A DNA stretch of 64,000 nt, taken from NCBI GenBank assembly GCA_963744575.1, contig CAVUUF010000024.1, forward strand, positions 276,662 to 340,661. The letters run 5' to 3'. Shown here in pieces: positions 17,772 to 27,662 of the stretch. Both the position numbers and the translations under genes were made by a program. Under the pieces are notes generated by a model. It was not told where the DNA came from. It searched no databases and saw only the letters and a program-made list of their open reading frames with translations. Origin of the DNA: Palsa-504 sp963744575. Lineage in GTDB: Bacteria; Actinomycetota; Actinomycetes; Streptosporangiales; Streptosporangiaceae. Position 1 is the first letter of the stretch; every line of letters starts with the position of its first letter.

Positions 17772-18987
17772 TCAAGTGGTTGTCTGGGTTTTCTTCGAGA
17801 CCCGCTTCGATGGTGTGCCTGTAGTGGTGCCGGGTCGTAGGCTGGTGCCGGGTCCGGGAGTGGCTTGTCCGAAGAGCTGGCGTGCGGGGTGTGAGCCGGC
17901 CGCGCTGGATGCAGAGTCGTTCCCCGGGTGCCCTCCCGGGCCCTTGGCCCGGGCCGCTGCGGCCTGGCGGGCGTCGGCCTGGAGGCGGGCGAAGATGGCG
18001 TCGCTGATCTTGCGCTTGAGGGACCGGAGCGCCTCTTTGTGCGTTTTTCCCTCGGCCAGCTTCTTCTCGTAGTACGCGCGGCCTTCGCTGTGCTTGTGCC
18101 GGATCTGGGTGATCGCGGCCATGTGGATGGCGTGGTTGACGCGGCGGTTGCCGCGTAGCGAGAGGCGGTGGATCTTGTGGTTCCCGGAGGACACCTCGAC
18201 GGGGGCGGTGCCGTTGTAGGAGGCGAAGTGACCGCGGCCGGGGAAGCGGGACACGTCGGCGACGTCGCCGATGATGGTGCCGGCGATGACCGGGCCGACG
18301 CCGAACACCTCGGTGAGGGTGGTGCCGGAGGCCTTGACCGCGGCGGCGAGCTTCTTGCGGGTGCCGCGCAGCTGGGCATCCAGGCGGCGCATGTCCTCGA
18401 GGAACTCAGCGGCCAGCTCGGCGCGGGCCAGTTCGACGGCACCGGACGGGGTGACCTGCCCGAGGATCCTGGCGGCCTGAGCTGCGGAGATCTCCTTGGA
18501 GGTGCCGCCGGGGACCAGGTCGCAGAGCACGGCGCGCAGCCGGCAGGCGACCTGGTTACGCAGCCGGGCCAGGTCACGGTGACGCTTGGACCACACCTTC
18601 AGCACCGCCGGGGGGTCCTCGGCGGCCACCTGGCGGCAGGTCCTGGACCGCAGCGCCGCGACCGCCACGGACAGGGCATCGTTCGGGTCCTTCTTATTCG
18701 TGTCGCCGGCCTGCAGCAGCCGCACCCGCGACGCCAGCTTCGGCTGCACATCCAGGACCCGCTCACCGGCGGCGACGAGCTGCTGGGCCAGCAGGCGCCC
18801 CAGCCCGGCAGCGCCCTCCACCGCCCCAGGTCCGCTCCGGCCACGCCGCCGCCCACTCCGCCAGCTCCCCGGCCTGCGCAGCCGAGGCGCGGACCCGGAT
18901 CTCGCCCAGCGGCTCTTCCGCCGGGCTGATCACCACCGCCGTGTGCGACCCCTTATGCGGATCCACGCCGATCATCACTGCTGTCAT
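17772..18987 (-). pseudogene. IS110-family transposase, frameshifted
   Basis: The N-terminal part (from ATG 18987) has MIGVDPHKGSHTAVV, the first Asp of the DEDD RuvC-like domain. After WPERTW an extra G (GGGG instead of GGG near 18830) shifts the frame. The rest continues as VEGAAGLGRLLAQQL, with NKKDPNDA supplying further acidic residues. The C-terminal transposase_20 domain shows GVGPVIAGTIIGDVADVSRFPGRGHFASYNGTAP and the conserved Ser region. IS110 elements have no clear inverted repeats, so element ends were not assigned. Confidence 0.85.
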
Positions 18988-19035
18988 GACACGCTCCAAG
19001 TCGTTCGTCCGGGGAATGGAGAACGTGGCGGGCAT

Positions 19036-19643
19036 GCCTAATTACGGATCTGCTAGCGCCCGCACCTCTTTCGAGCCACGCCACGGCAAGACCTGGCGGG
19101 CTGGCACCTCGTTATAAAGCCAGACCGGGCCAGTACCGGGCACGGTCGGCAGGCGGTTCGGGAGCCAGCCCGTCAGACCTCACGAACGCTACGGCACAAC
19201 CCGAAGCGCCCTCAGGAACAATTAGGCGGGACTGCGCGCGTTCTCCCGGGCCGCGCCCGTCACTCAACGTCACACTATCGATCGGTATCGGGCCGAGGCC
19301 GACCTTCGATTCAGCACCGGTTGGACTGGTCTGCCGGAGACCTATGGGTCGCTGGTCGAGGTTCTTGCCGAGACCGCATCCAGCGGCGGCACGGGCACAT
19401 CATGCTGGAACTTACGCGCGAAACGCGGCAGAAGCGAGCGTTCTCAGTGCAAGGCTGCGATGCATAATTATGCAGCCTCGCCGACCGCATGTGGGACCGT
19501 TCAAGGGTTGCCGAGGTGCCCGACTACGCGAAGGTCTCCTTAATAACCGCGCGCTGACCCGCCTAAGAGCTTTGGGCGGCCGAAGCCGCCATGATCGAGT
19601 CAAATTTGCGGCATGGTGGTCATGCTGGCGGGTGCGGTGCTGG
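19036..19643. other. Intergenic region with no gene seen; contains an AT-rich palindrome
   Basis: About 600 bases without a supportable gene. TGCATAATTATGCA at 19461-19474 is a 14-bp perfect palindrome, flanked by GGCTGC(GA) on the left and GCC on the right. It could be a protein-binding site or part of the missing IS110 end. Confidence 0.4.
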
Positions 19644-21266
19644 TCAGGCGGCTAGTCCTGCCTTGCGGGCAAGTTCATCGAGGGCGTGGCGGTAGGCGCG
19701 GTCGGCGGCGCGCAGCGGTGCGGGGACGGGCGGGGGCTGGCCGGTGATCTCGCCGAGTCCGGGGCGCAGGAAGCGGGCGTGCAGGCGGGTGAGGAACAGG
19801 GCGTGGCGGAGCCCGGTGCCGGTGACCTGGTAGCGGTGGGTGCGGGGGATGCGCTCGATGAGGCCGTGGACGCGTAGTCTTCTGAGGTCGTAGGTGATCT
19901 GCCCGCTGGTCATGTCCTCATATCGCCTGCCCAGGAGCGGCGCGAGGTGGGTGCGGAGTTCGCGGTTGGTGAATCCGTTGGGCAGCAGCCTGAAGGCGCA
20001 CAGGGCCGAGAGCAGGGCCTGGACGCGCTGGTCGGTGAAGCGCAGTCCCGCGACGCGGGTTCCCGAAGGCGTGGTGACGGGGCTGGTGATGGCGGTGATC
20101 GCGGCGGCGCCGGCGGCGGGGTCGTGGCTGATTTTCTGGACGCTCAGCAGGCGCCGGTTGGCGGTGAAGCCGGCCTTCCGCAGTGCGGGAAGGTTTCCTA
20201 GCCCTTTGCCGATGCCGAAGTCGCCGGGATCGTTGATGACGGTCTCGGTGCGCAGCGCTCTTCCTTCCTTGTGGTACTGCTTGACCTTCGAGTGCTTGTA
20301 CTCGACGCGGACGGCCGGGGTGACGTTGTCCGTCACGACGCGGGTGCGGAACTGGCTGGGGGTGGGCCGCTTGCGGCCGTTGTGGATGCGGCGGCCGAAG
20401 ATCAGGCTGACCTTGTCCGGGCGGCCGATGTCGAGGTTGTCGCGGATCATCTGCTCCAGGAAGATGCGGCCGGTGACCGGCCGGTCCAGCATCTGGGTCA
20501 GGCTGAACTCCGCCTGCACGACGGAGACGTCGTAGCGGTACCCGGCGGCGATGTCGTCCTCGGTGAACGGGTGCGGCAGGATCCGCAGCCACTTGTCCAG
20601 CAGCGCGCGGATCTGCTCCTCACCCAGGGAGTCGCAGATCGCCTGCAGCGCCGGCACGTCCTCGACCTCAGCGAAGGCGTTGTCCATCGGGGTGAACGCG
20701 ATTCCCGCCTTTTCCGCCTGCCGCTGCGCCCAGTGATTGGCATTCAGGCACAGCTTGGCACCGTAGGGGAAGTAGCTGCAGAACTTGATGAAGAACGGTC
20801 CGAAGTCCTCATCGACGCAGTAAAAGTAGAAGTAGTTCACCTGCAACGTGGCGCGGGTCAGCCACAGGTACTCCTTCCCGGTGGCCGGATTCCGGCGCTT
20901 CTGGGTGCGGAACACCCACGCCTTCTCCTGCGCGCGGCCGGCGAACAGGACGCCTTCTGGCCCCTCGAAGGCGGCCAGGTACTTATGGGCGATGGCGTCC
21001 TTGTCCTCGCCCTTGCCGAAGGACACCAGGTCCAGTCCCCGCGCATTGATGAAGTGATGGATGTTCGCCACGAACGCCTCGGTGATCGGCGCCATCAGCA
21101 CCGACGAGGCGTACTTGTGCCCCCGGTGGCCGACGAAGAACGCCGAGACCCCGCCACCGTACTGCAGCCTCGGCTGGTAGACGTTCAGGTACATCCGGTC
21201 GATCGACTCGACCTCGAACAGCACGTGCCCGGACAGGACATCGGCGGTGGTGCGCGGTAGCGTCAT
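19644..21266 (-). CDS. Large conserved-looking protein of unknown function with C-terminal winged-helix domain
   Basis: 540 aa from ATG 21266. I do not recognise the family by function. The N-terminal 360 residues are rich in aromatic and charged conserved-looking stretches: HVLFEVESIDRMYLNVYQP, NYFYFYCVDEDFGPFFIKF and YKHSKVKQYHKEGRALRTET. Near residues 440-520 a winged-helix-like region (GRRYEDMTSGQITYDLRRLRVHGLIERIP, then HRYQVTGTG) suggests DNA binding. There is no signal peptide or membrane segment. The gene stands alone between an IS110 remnant and a 620-bp gap, so context gives no role. The sequence looks well preserved, with no frame break. Confidence 0.7.
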   Translation of the reverse strand: MTLPRTTADVLSGHVLFEVESIDRMYLNVYQPRLQYGGGVSAFFVGHRGHKYASSVLMAPITEAFVANIHHFINARGLDLVSFGKGEDKDAIAHKYLAAFEGPEGVLFAGRAQEKAWVFRTQKRRNPATGKEYLWLTRATLQVNYFYFYCVDEDFGPFFIKFCSYFPYGAKLCLNANHWAQRQAEKAGIAFTPMDNAFAEVEDVPALQAICDSLGEEQIRALLDKWLRILPHPFTEDDIAAGYRYDVSVVQAEFSLTQMLDRPVTGRIFLEQMIRDNLDIGRPDKVSLIFGRRIHNGRKRPTPSQFRTRVVTDNVTPAVRVEYKHSKVKQYHKEGRALRTETVINDPGDFGIGKGLGNLPALRKAGFTANRRLLSVQKISHDPAAGAAAITAITSPVTTPSGTRVAGLRFTDQRVQALLSALCAFRLLPNGFTNRELRTHLAPLLGRRYEDMTSGQITYDLRRLRVHGLIERIPRTHRYQVTGTGLRHALFLTRLHARFLRPGLGEITGQPPPVPAPLRAADRAYRHALDELARKAGLAA

Positions 21267-21305
21267 GACGGGGCTCCGGTCCGCGGCAAGGCCCGCAAGG
21301 GCCAC

Positions 21306-21923
21306 CTAACCGCACAAGCGGTACATGAACGAGCACATGATGTCATCGTTGGCCTGCGGCCGGAGCCCTTACCGGCAAACTCAGCCCGGACCAGCACCCT
21401 GCCGCACCAGAGCCCAGCCACCCGTCGACACGACTTTTCGGGGTGGGGCGAAGCCCCGCTATTTGTTATGGCGCCGGTATCGGCAGGCCGAGATGGTTGG
21501 CAGGGCCACGTAAGAACAGCTGTTCTGTGGGCGTGTGGGAGCCATGAATCTGATGGAAGTCGCCGCGGCAGTTACGGCAGTTACGGCAGTTACGGTGTGC
21601 GTTGCCGGATCCGCCTCTACCGATGATCAAGCGGCGCCGCTGCGCGGCGCCGTGGGCCGGCGCTCACGTCCCTCGGGCCGGTGATCAGCCAGGCCCACTC
21701 GCCACGTAGGCCGATGCCGTCTTCCTCGCCCGCCGATTGTGCTGCTGCTGCCCGCCGCGTCGAGGTCGCTCCCTACGGTCGCGTCGCACGCGATCGGCTT
21801 CGCCGAACCTCGACCCGGCGTCCGCTCGCCAGGGATTCGGCGCCTGTCGGGGAAGACGGGAGCCGGGCAGGATTCCTCCGCCCCGGGCCAGGGCACTTAG
21901 CGAGGTCATCTGGGCTGGCGTGG
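21306..21923. other. Intergenic region with a 9-bp triplicate repeat
   Basis: No gene supported. CAGTTACGG is repeated three times in tandem at 21569-21595. A GGGGCGAAGCCCC hairpin near 21444 could be a weak terminator but lacks a T run. Confidence 0.45.
21569..21595. repeat. Tandem repeat, CAGTTACGG x3
   Basis: Three exact 9-bp copies in a non-coding stretch. Confidence 0.9.
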
Positions 21924-22652
21924 TCAGTAGCTCAGCTGCTCATGCCAATCGGCCGGCCGTCCCTCGGGAGTGAGGTCGAACAGGTTCCATAGCGGTTCGA
22001 GGGTGCCGACGTGACGGGGTTCTTGCCCGGGGTCGGCGGGTGCGTAGAACAGTTCCGAGCCCCAGAAGTGGCGGGTCGTGTTCCCGTCGCGGTGAAACAC
22101 CTTCAGCATCGGCTGCTGCCCGCCATCCGCGGTCTCGGCCAGGTAGTCGCGGTTATAGGTGGTCCCGGCCGAGGACAACAGGCGCAGCCGCCGCCAGCCG
22201 CGTTCGGCGGCGAAGGTAAGGAGGCGCTGGATTGGCGTCTTGGCGGCGACCGCGAGATTGACCCGCTGGGAGGCATGCCCGGCCGCGCCGTCCAGCTGGT
22301 CGAGCAACGCGGTACACGACGGGCACGGGCCCTCCGCGAGCGGCAGCAGCGCGGTCTGCCCGGTTGCCGGGCCCGGGCTGTCGTCGTCGGGGGCGCGGGG
22401 GAACATCACGCCGTAGATCACCAGTGAGTCCTTGCCCGGGGCGAATAGCTCCGACAGCCGCACCTCGGCCGGGCCGCCGGCCGGGCCTTCGGTCTGAAAG
22501 ATGTAGTCCTGCGGCACGATGCCGCCGGGCGGCAGGCCCCGTCTCGCGGCGGCCACCGCCTCCATGGCCCGGCGCAGTTCGATCTCTTGCTCCAGCAGCC
22601 GGTTCCGGGCGGCCCGGTACCCGGCGGACTCGCCGGGAAAGGCGATGGGCAT
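21924..22652 (-). CDS. DUF899-family thioredoxin-like protein
   Basis: 242 aa from ATG 22652 with an AGG site just upstream. The N-terminal helix ARNRLLEQEIELRRAMEAVAAARRGLPPGG, then DYIFQT, VRLSELFAPGKDSLVIYGVMF, CPSCTALLDQLDG and the C-terminal TYNRDYLAE...VFHRDG....FWGSELFY match DUF899, a thioredoxin-fold family of unknown substrate. The CPSC pair sits at the redox position. It is probably a cytosolic peroxiredoxin-like or thiol-binding protein. Confidence 0.85.
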   Translation of the reverse strand: MPIAFPGESAGYRAARNRLLEQEIELRRAMEAVAAARRGLPPGGIVPQDYIFQTEGPAGGPAEVRLSELFAPGKDSLVIYGVMFPRAPDDDSPGPATGQTALLPLAEGPCPSCTALLDQLDGAAGHASQRVNLAVAAKTPIQRLLTFAAERGWRRLRLLSSAGTTYNRDYLAETADGGQQPMLKVFHRDGNTTRHFWGSELFYAPADPGQEPRHVGTLEPLWNLFDLTPEGRPADWHEQLSY

Positions 22653-22740
22653 GGTTCCTCCCTGGGAGCTCGCGTGCAGCCCTGCGTTAGGCGAGGCACA
22701 GCGTGGTGCTCGGTGTATGCCATGTCAGCGTTTCCGATTC

Positions 22741-23529
22741 TCAGCCGCCAGACGACGATCTCGAGGCCGGGCTTGCGGCCCGGCGGATCGGCGCGAACGT
22801 CTGCACCGGATCCTTGGTCATGAACTCGGCGATGATCAGATTGCACAGGCCGGGCTTTTCCACCAGCAGGCCGTGCGAGGTACCGGGGACGACGGCGAGT
22901 TCGGCGTCCGGCAGGTGCCGGTACATCTCGATCGCGTGCTCCAGGCGGACCTGATCATCGTCGCCGACCATGACCAGCGTGCGCGGCGTGATCTGGTACA
23001 GGTCGGTCCGGGTCAGCCCGGGTTCGCGAGCGTGCATCGCCGCCAGCTTGGCGACAACCACGTCATAGTGGCCAATCCCGTCGGGCGAAATCTCGCCATA
23101 GCTCTGCTTGAGGAATTCCGGCGGCTCGCCGTCCAGAACCCCCTCTTCCCACCCGCCGTGATGGAACACCCCCGCGGCGAAGACCAGCCGCCGCACCAGG
23201 TCAGGGCGGCGCCGCGCGACCATCAGCGCCACCACGGCGCCGTCGCTGACGCCCAGCAAGTACACCGGCTGGCCGATGACGCCTTCGATGAACACGATCG
23301 TGTCCTGTGCCATCAGCTCGTAGCTGACTGGCCCATTCACATCAGGTGTGCGGCCATGCGCCCGCTGCTCTGGCGTGTAGGCGTGGAAGACCTGCGACAG
23401 CGCATCCACGGTGGGAGCCAGGGCACGGGAGTCAACTCCGGCGCCACCCGGGTGGAGCAGCACGCACGGATCACCTCGGCCGCGCTCGTCATACCACATT
23501 GAAATCCCAGGCAACTCGGCTGTGGGCAT
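22741..23529 (-). CDS. Alpha/beta hydrolase
   Basis: 262 aa. HPGGAGVDSR forms the oxyanion loop, GVSDGA the nucleophile elbow (Ser95, with Asp in place of the common Met/Gln neighbour), VGDDDQV the acid region and GTSHGL the catalytic His. This is a complete triad. The substrate is unknown; the fold fits esterases and haloperoxidase-like enzymes. The C-terminal 20 residues (RRAASPASRSSSGG) look like low-complexity extension. Confidence 0.85.
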   Translation of the reverse strand: MPTAELPGISMWYDERGRGDPCVLLHPGGAGVDSRALAPTVDALSQVFHAYTPEQRAHGRTPDVNGPVSYELMAQDTIVFIEGVIGQPVYLLGVSDGAVVALMVARRRPDLVRRLVFAAGVFHHGGWEEGVLDGEPPEFLKQSYGEISPDGIGHYDVVVAKLAAMHAREPGLTRTDLYQITPRTLVMVGDDDQVRLEHAIEMYRHLPDAELAVVPGTSHGLLVEKPGLCNLIIAEFMTKDPVQTFAPIRRAASPASRSSSGG

Positions 23530-23677
23530 GGTGCTGAACTCCTCCGCGGGGCGGGTCAGGCAGATGCTGCGCCAGTGCGGCTACCAGGGGCGCCAAGGCT
23601 GGCTGACTGCATCACCACGTATGACCAGCCAGACACTGCAAACTCATCGGCCAGCGGCTGGGGGGCGCGGTCGGCGC

Positions 23678-24237
23678 TCATGCGCGGGGCCGGGTGGCCC
23701 GATCGCTCGGCTCATAGATGTGGAGCACCGTACTGTCGAATGTCTTTGCCTCGATCAGTTCAAGCCGTAGCGCGTCGGGCAGGCCGGCGAACAGGGCAGG
23801 CCGCTCCCGAACGCGACAGGCTGAATTACGAGGACGTATTCGTCGACGAGCCCGGCCCGCGAAAGCGACTGAGCGAAGTTCGCGCCGCCCCAGGCGATGA
23901 TCTCGCCGCCGGGCTGGCGCCGGAGCGTCGCGATCTCGTCCGCGAGATCGCCGCGTGCGATCGAAGATCCCGCCCATGTCGCCTCGTCGAGCGTCTTCGA
24001 GAACACGACCTTGGGGATCTGGTTCATCGGGGCGGCGTAGTCGTCGGTGGAGGCTGGCCAGTGTCCCGCCATCTCCTGGTAGGTCACCCGGCCCATGATG
24101 TGCGTCCCGGCCCGGCCGATCCGATCGAGCTTCCAACCCCTCAGCTCGCCAGGCTCGGGGAGCGCACCGGCGTGTCCGTGGGGTCCTGCGACGTACCCGT
24201 CGACTGACACGCTCATCATCAGAACCACGCTTCGCAT
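23678..24237 (-). pseudogene. RibD/DHFR-like reductase with a C-terminal frameshift
   Basis: From ATG 24237: MRSVVLMMSVSVDGYVAGPHG, then IMGRVTYQEMAGHWP, VVFSKTL and GGEIIAWGGANFAQSL. These are the NADPH- and substrate-binding elements of the RibD C-terminal domain family (about 185 aa). After VIQPVAFGSGLP the homologous sequence jumps one frame (LFAGLPDALRLELIEAKTFDSTVLHIYE), as if one C was lost near 23800. The remaining protein would lack its last strand. It may be a real mutation or a base-calling error. Confidence 0.75.
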
Positions 24238-24540
24238 GTCAGACGCTCCTTCGCTGATGCGCTGCGGGTGGCCGCAACGCCGGCAAGCCGGCGAAGTGCC
24301 TAACTCGCACACTCCGGCTGATCCTGCTGTGACCGCGTCACCAGACCGAACTCATCGGCGCCGGACTTCCGGATGCGGCGCAATCCGAGCAACCACAGGT
24401 CGTGGACAGGCTTGTGCGTCAGGCCTCGGGCCAACACGCCCGACCCGGCGTTCGGGAGGCAGGGCGAATGAGTGCGGGCAGGGCAACGGCGGCACAGATG
24501 AGGGCATTCTGCGACTCGGCGGCGACCGAGCCGGGAAGGG
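24238..24540. other. Intergenic region with no gene seen
   Basis: About 300 bases with no domain-bearing frame on either strand. It would hold the promoter of the DHFR-like gene. Confidence 0.45.
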
Positions 24541-25341
24541 TTACTGGCTGGCCGGGGCTGGAGGGCTGGGCCGGTTCAGCCAGCGGGCGCCGAGCATGTG
24601 GTTCAGGCCAGCGTAGTGGTAGTAGATGTTGGTGACGATCTGCAGGATGACGAATGTCACCGGCCACAGCGCCCCGCCCAGGCCGGGCACGACCGAGACG
24701 GGAAGGGTGTAGGACATCACCACCCGGGCGGCGGCGTCGGTGAGCATTCCGGCCGCCCAGATCACGCTGGAGACACGCCAGATCCGCCGGAAACCGGGTT
24801 TCGCGTGCCACAGCGCCTCCCAGTCACGGACGGCGTACATTCTCCGGCCTTCCAGCAGCGGGCGGGCGAACAGATACGCTGCTGGGCGGCGGGCGCGCAC
24901 GCTGGCCAGGAACCACAGTCCCCATAGGCCGGTGATTAGCCCGTCCTTGGCCAGCAGGAACCGGGTGTCATGGGTGAAGACTGACACGGTGATGGAGATC
25001 ACCATGGTGGCCAGCACGATCAGGGCTACGGAGTCGGCGCGGCGCTTGATGGCCAGCGCCCAGATCGCGCTGAGGGCGGCCAGGACCGCCCCGGCGGCGA
25101 GGGCGGCCAGGCTGGACACCCCAACCCCGCGCAGCAGGTAATAGACGGCGATCGGCGCGCCGATGTCAAACCCCAGGCCCGCCAGCTGCCGGCCAAGATG
25201 GGGGGCCGGGCCGCTCCTGAGTGAGCCGGTGTCCTGCGGCGGGGTGGCGCACGCGGTTCCCGCGCTGGCCAGGCCGTTAGCGCCTGCAGGGGTCGGGGGC
25301 GCGGTCGGCCCGGGCCGCGGCGGGCGGGACGACGCCGTCAC
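24541..25341 (-). CDS. VC0807-family integral membrane protein
   Basis: 266 aa from a GTG. After a Pro-rich N-terminus there are about six hydrophobic segments (FDIGAPIAVYYLL, LAALAAGAVLAALSAIWALAI, VALIVLATMVISITVSVF, GLITGLWGLWFLASV, IWRVSSVIWAAGMLTDAAARVVM, WPVTFVILQIVTNIYYHY). The DTRFLLAKDGLITGLWGLWFLAS region is typical of VC0807-like proteins of unknown transport function. Its GTG overlaps the TetR stop by four bases (GTGA), so the pair is translationally coupled. Confidence 0.82.
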   Translation of the reverse strand: MTASSRPPRPGPTAPPTPAGANGLASAGTACATPPQDTGSLRSGPAPHLGRQLAGLGFDIGAPIAVYYLLRGVGVSSLAALAAGAVLAALSAIWALAIKRRADSVALIVLATMVISITVSVFTHDTRFLLAKDGLITGLWGLWFLASVRARRPAAYLFARPLLEGRRMYAVRDWEALWHAKPGFRRIWRVSSVIWAAGMLTDAAARVVMSYTLPVSVVPGLGGALWPVTFVILQIVTNIYYHYAGLNHMLGARWLNRPSPPAPASQ

Positions 25342-25949
25342 CGCTGCGCCCTGGTTGCCAGGTCGAACACGGTGACCACCTCGCGCCGGTAGGCTTCCAC
25401 GTCCAAGCCGGGCCGCATGCCGAGCAGGAACGGCAGCCCATCGACGGCGCGCTGCACCAGAGTGGCCATCACCGCCGGGTCAAAGGTGCGGAAATCTCCG
25501 GCCGCTTGGCCGGACCGGAAGATGTCCTCCAGCGGCGATACGGCTGCCTGCTCACTGCCGGGGTCGTAGCGGAAGCCGCCACCGAGGAAGATGTCGGTCA
25601 GTGCTTTCATCTGCTCCCGGTGGCTGTCGATGAACTCGATGTTGCCCTCGATATAGGCCCGCAGCGCCGCGGCCGCGCTGCTCGCGCCCTGCATCCGGCG
25701 GGCCATGGAAGCACCGAGCTCAGCCAGGATGCTCCGCACCACCTCGCCGATCAGCTCGTCCTTCCCGGCGAAGTGATAGGAGATCAGCCCCGTGCTGGAC
25801 AGCCCGGCCCGCTTGGCGATCTGCGTGAACGACGCGTTGCGGTAACCCACGTCGGCAATGGTGGCGATCGCCGCGGACACGATCTGCGCCCGGCGGGCCT
25901 GCTCGGTGAATGTCCGGGCCCGCTCACCAGCGCCGCTCCTTGCTTGCAT
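25338..25949 (-). CDS. TetR-family transcriptional regulator
   Basis: 203 aa. The N-terminal HTH reads RAQIVSAAIATIADVGYRNASFTQIAKRAGLSSTGLISYHFAGKDELI, a full TetR DNA-binding domain (about 20-68). The C-terminal ligand domain ends VDGLPFLLGMRPGLDVEAYRREVVTVFD. It is the first gene of a two-gene unit with the VC0807 membrane protein and probably controls it in response to a small hydrophobic ligand. Confidence 0.9.
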   Translation of the reverse strand: MQARSGAGERARTFTEQARRAQIVSAAIATIADVGYRNASFTQIAKRAGLSSTGLISYHFAGKDELIGEVVRSILAELGASMARRMQGASSAAAALRAYIEGNIEFIDSHREQMKALTDIFLGGGFRYDPGSEQAAVSPLEDIFRSGQAAGDFRTFDPAVMATLVQRAVDGLPFLLGMRPGLDVEAYRREVVTVFDLATRAQR

Positions 25950-26283
25950 AAGCTAAAACTAGCACACTCAAGCAGACATTGCGTCCCAACCCGGTGCCAC
26001 CAACGGCTGCCGGGGCCGTCACCACACGTGAGCAGCGGTGCGGAAGCGAACGCCCGCCACACCGCCGCTATGAGGACCGCTCCCGGCGAAGGACCGCTCA
26101 CCGGACGCCAGGTGCTCGAGGGCACCGGCCGTGCTTGGCCCGCCTGCCTGTCACCTCCGAATAGGCCTGACGCGGCCGCTGGTGCACCTGGATGCCCGAA
26201 TCGTGCGGGCTGCCTGGCCGGAGCCGCTTCGCGGGGAGCGCCGCTGGACCATCAGCAGACCGGTGGCACGGGGAACAGGCGCG
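25950..26283. other. Intergenic region with no gene seen
   Basis: About 330 bases containing the TetR promoter region. No coding frame with a domain was found. Confidence 0.45.
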
Positions 26284-26655
26284 CTACGGCCGGGACGGCA
26301 ACTGCTGCAGCGCCCAGGCGTTGCCGTCCGGGTCGCTGAAATACACGAACGAGCCCCAGGGCTGGACGTCCACCTCGCTGGCCTGCACACCGTTGGCGAT
26401 GAGCTGCTGCCGGGCGGCCTCGACGTCGGCGACAACCACCTGCACGCCCTTCTGCGAGCCCGGCGGCATCTCGGTGATCCCGGTGCCCAGCACGATCGAG
26501 CACGCCGACCCAGGCGGGGTGAGCTGCACGAACCGCAGCGCCTCGGTCACCTGGTGGTCGTGATCGGCGTGGAAGCCAACCTGGTCCACGTAGAACGCCT
26601 TGGCGCGGTCCACATCGGTCACCGGGATCGCAACGAGCTCAATCTTCCAGTCCAT
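26284..26655 (-). CDS. VOC-superfamily (glyoxalase/dioxygenase-like) protein
   Basis: 123 aa from ATG 26655. One paired beta-alpha-beta-beta-beta unit: MDWKIELVAIPVTDVDRAKAFYVDQVGF, then FVQLTPPGSACSIVLGTGI, VVVADVEAARQQLIANGV and FVYFSDPDGNAWALQQ. It is a near relative of the 32197 VOC protein (shared VTDVDRxKxFY, QLTPPGSxxS, SDPDGNxW). The metal-binding His/Glu set is incomplete, so catalysis is uncertain. Confidence 0.85.
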   Translation of the reverse strand: MDWKIELVAIPVTDVDRAKAFYVDQVGFHADHDHQVTEALRFVQLTPPGSACSIVLGTGITEMPPGSQKGVQVVVADVEAARQQLIANGVQASEVDVQPWGSFVYFSDPDGNAWALQQLPSRP

Positions 26656-26846
26656 GCCCGCCACCGTACACAGGCCGGGGCACCTGCCCGCAGCGTCTCG
26701 CCCAGGTGAACGCCGGCGGCGGGCATGCCTGAGGCCGGATCACGCACGGCGACGGACCCGGGCAGCGTAGGGCGCGCAAGTAGCCGCCGCTATGCTCGGC
26801 TGCTCCACCGTCAGATGACCGCTTCGGCTGTGTCCCGAACTGGTCG

Positions 26847-27335
26847 TTATGGCGCCGGGTGGCCAGGGTGCTCGCGTAGGTCCTGGCATGCCTGCCGCAC
26901 CGGCACGCCCGCCCGGCTGGCGGCGGCGCGGATGTAGGCGACCGCCGCGAACAGCGCGTACTGCCAGAAGTCGTCGGTCTGCCACCAGGCCACCTCATCA
27001 AGCAGGTCCGGTTCGGTCCCGCCATGCAGGGCTGCGGCGGCCAGCACGGCGTACTGGAGCTTCGTGTTTTCCCGGCCGCGGAAGGTGCACTCGGGCAAGA
27101 ACCGTTCGCGTAGTCCCTCCAACGGCAGCGGGTCAGCCCGGCTGGCCCCGCACCAGTTCAGCGCGTCCGCGGCGAGGCGGAGGAACACCTCGCCGGGGAA
27201 GGTGTTGTCCCGCGGGTGCAGCGGCGCAAGCTCGCTCACCAGCTCGAAGATGTCAGCATCGCGGGCGAGCCCGTCGAGCAGGACACGACGGGCGGTCATG
27301 CTGTCCTCGGGAGTGGGCCGCTTCCTGGCAGGCAT
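26847..27335 (-). CDS. Hypothetical protein, actinobacterial type
   Basis: 162 aa from ATG 27333-27335. Helical, with no signal peptide or membrane segment. The stretch TFPGEVFLRLAADALNWCGASRADPLPLEGLRERFLPECTF and the C-terminal alternation of Trp and Ala (VAWWQTDDFWQYALFAAVAYIRAAASR) suggest a compact alpha-helical domain. The strong codon bias supports a real gene. I do not recognise a function. Confidence 0.6.
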   Translation of the reverse strand: MPARKRPTPEDSMTARRVLLDGLARDADIFELVSELAPLHPRDNTFPGEVFLRLAADALNWCGASRADPLPLEGLRERFLPECTFRGRENTKLQYAVLAAAALHGGTEPDLLDEVAWWQTDDFWQYALFAAVAYIRAAASRAGVPVRQACQDLREHPGHPAP

Positions 27336-27662
27336 ATCACGACGGTAGGGCAGAACCACCGGTCGCCGGGCGGCCTTACCGGCGGATGCCCGCCGCCGGC
27401 CGGTACAGCGCAGTGCCGCCGCCTGTCCGTCACGCTGTGTCGTTGCCTTATGAGCTGCGTGACGCACGTGAACCGCCGTTCTGCGCAATCGCCGACGCCT
27501 GGCGGCGTCACCGTCGACTGACCCAGAGCTGGATGACCTGCGTGCGCCTTGCCCGGCCGCAGCCTTGTCTGTCAACCTGAATGATTCCGCGAGGTCAGGG
27601 GCTCGGCAGAGCCACCAGCCCGAGCCGCTGTCCGAGGCGGCCGACGCGAAAGGAACCCGCCC
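27336..27662. other. Intergenic region between divergent genes; no gene seen
   Basis: About 330 bases separating the hypothetical gene from the SDR gene; it should hold both promoters. No distinctive motif was found. Confidence 0.45.

Noticed and set aside
21421..21470. Rho-independent terminator at GGGGCGAAGCCCC
   Set aside because: No T tract follows and no gene ends nearby.
21569..21595. Three 9-bp repeats as a CRISPR-like array
   Set aside because: No spacers and units far too short; it is a plain tandem repeat.
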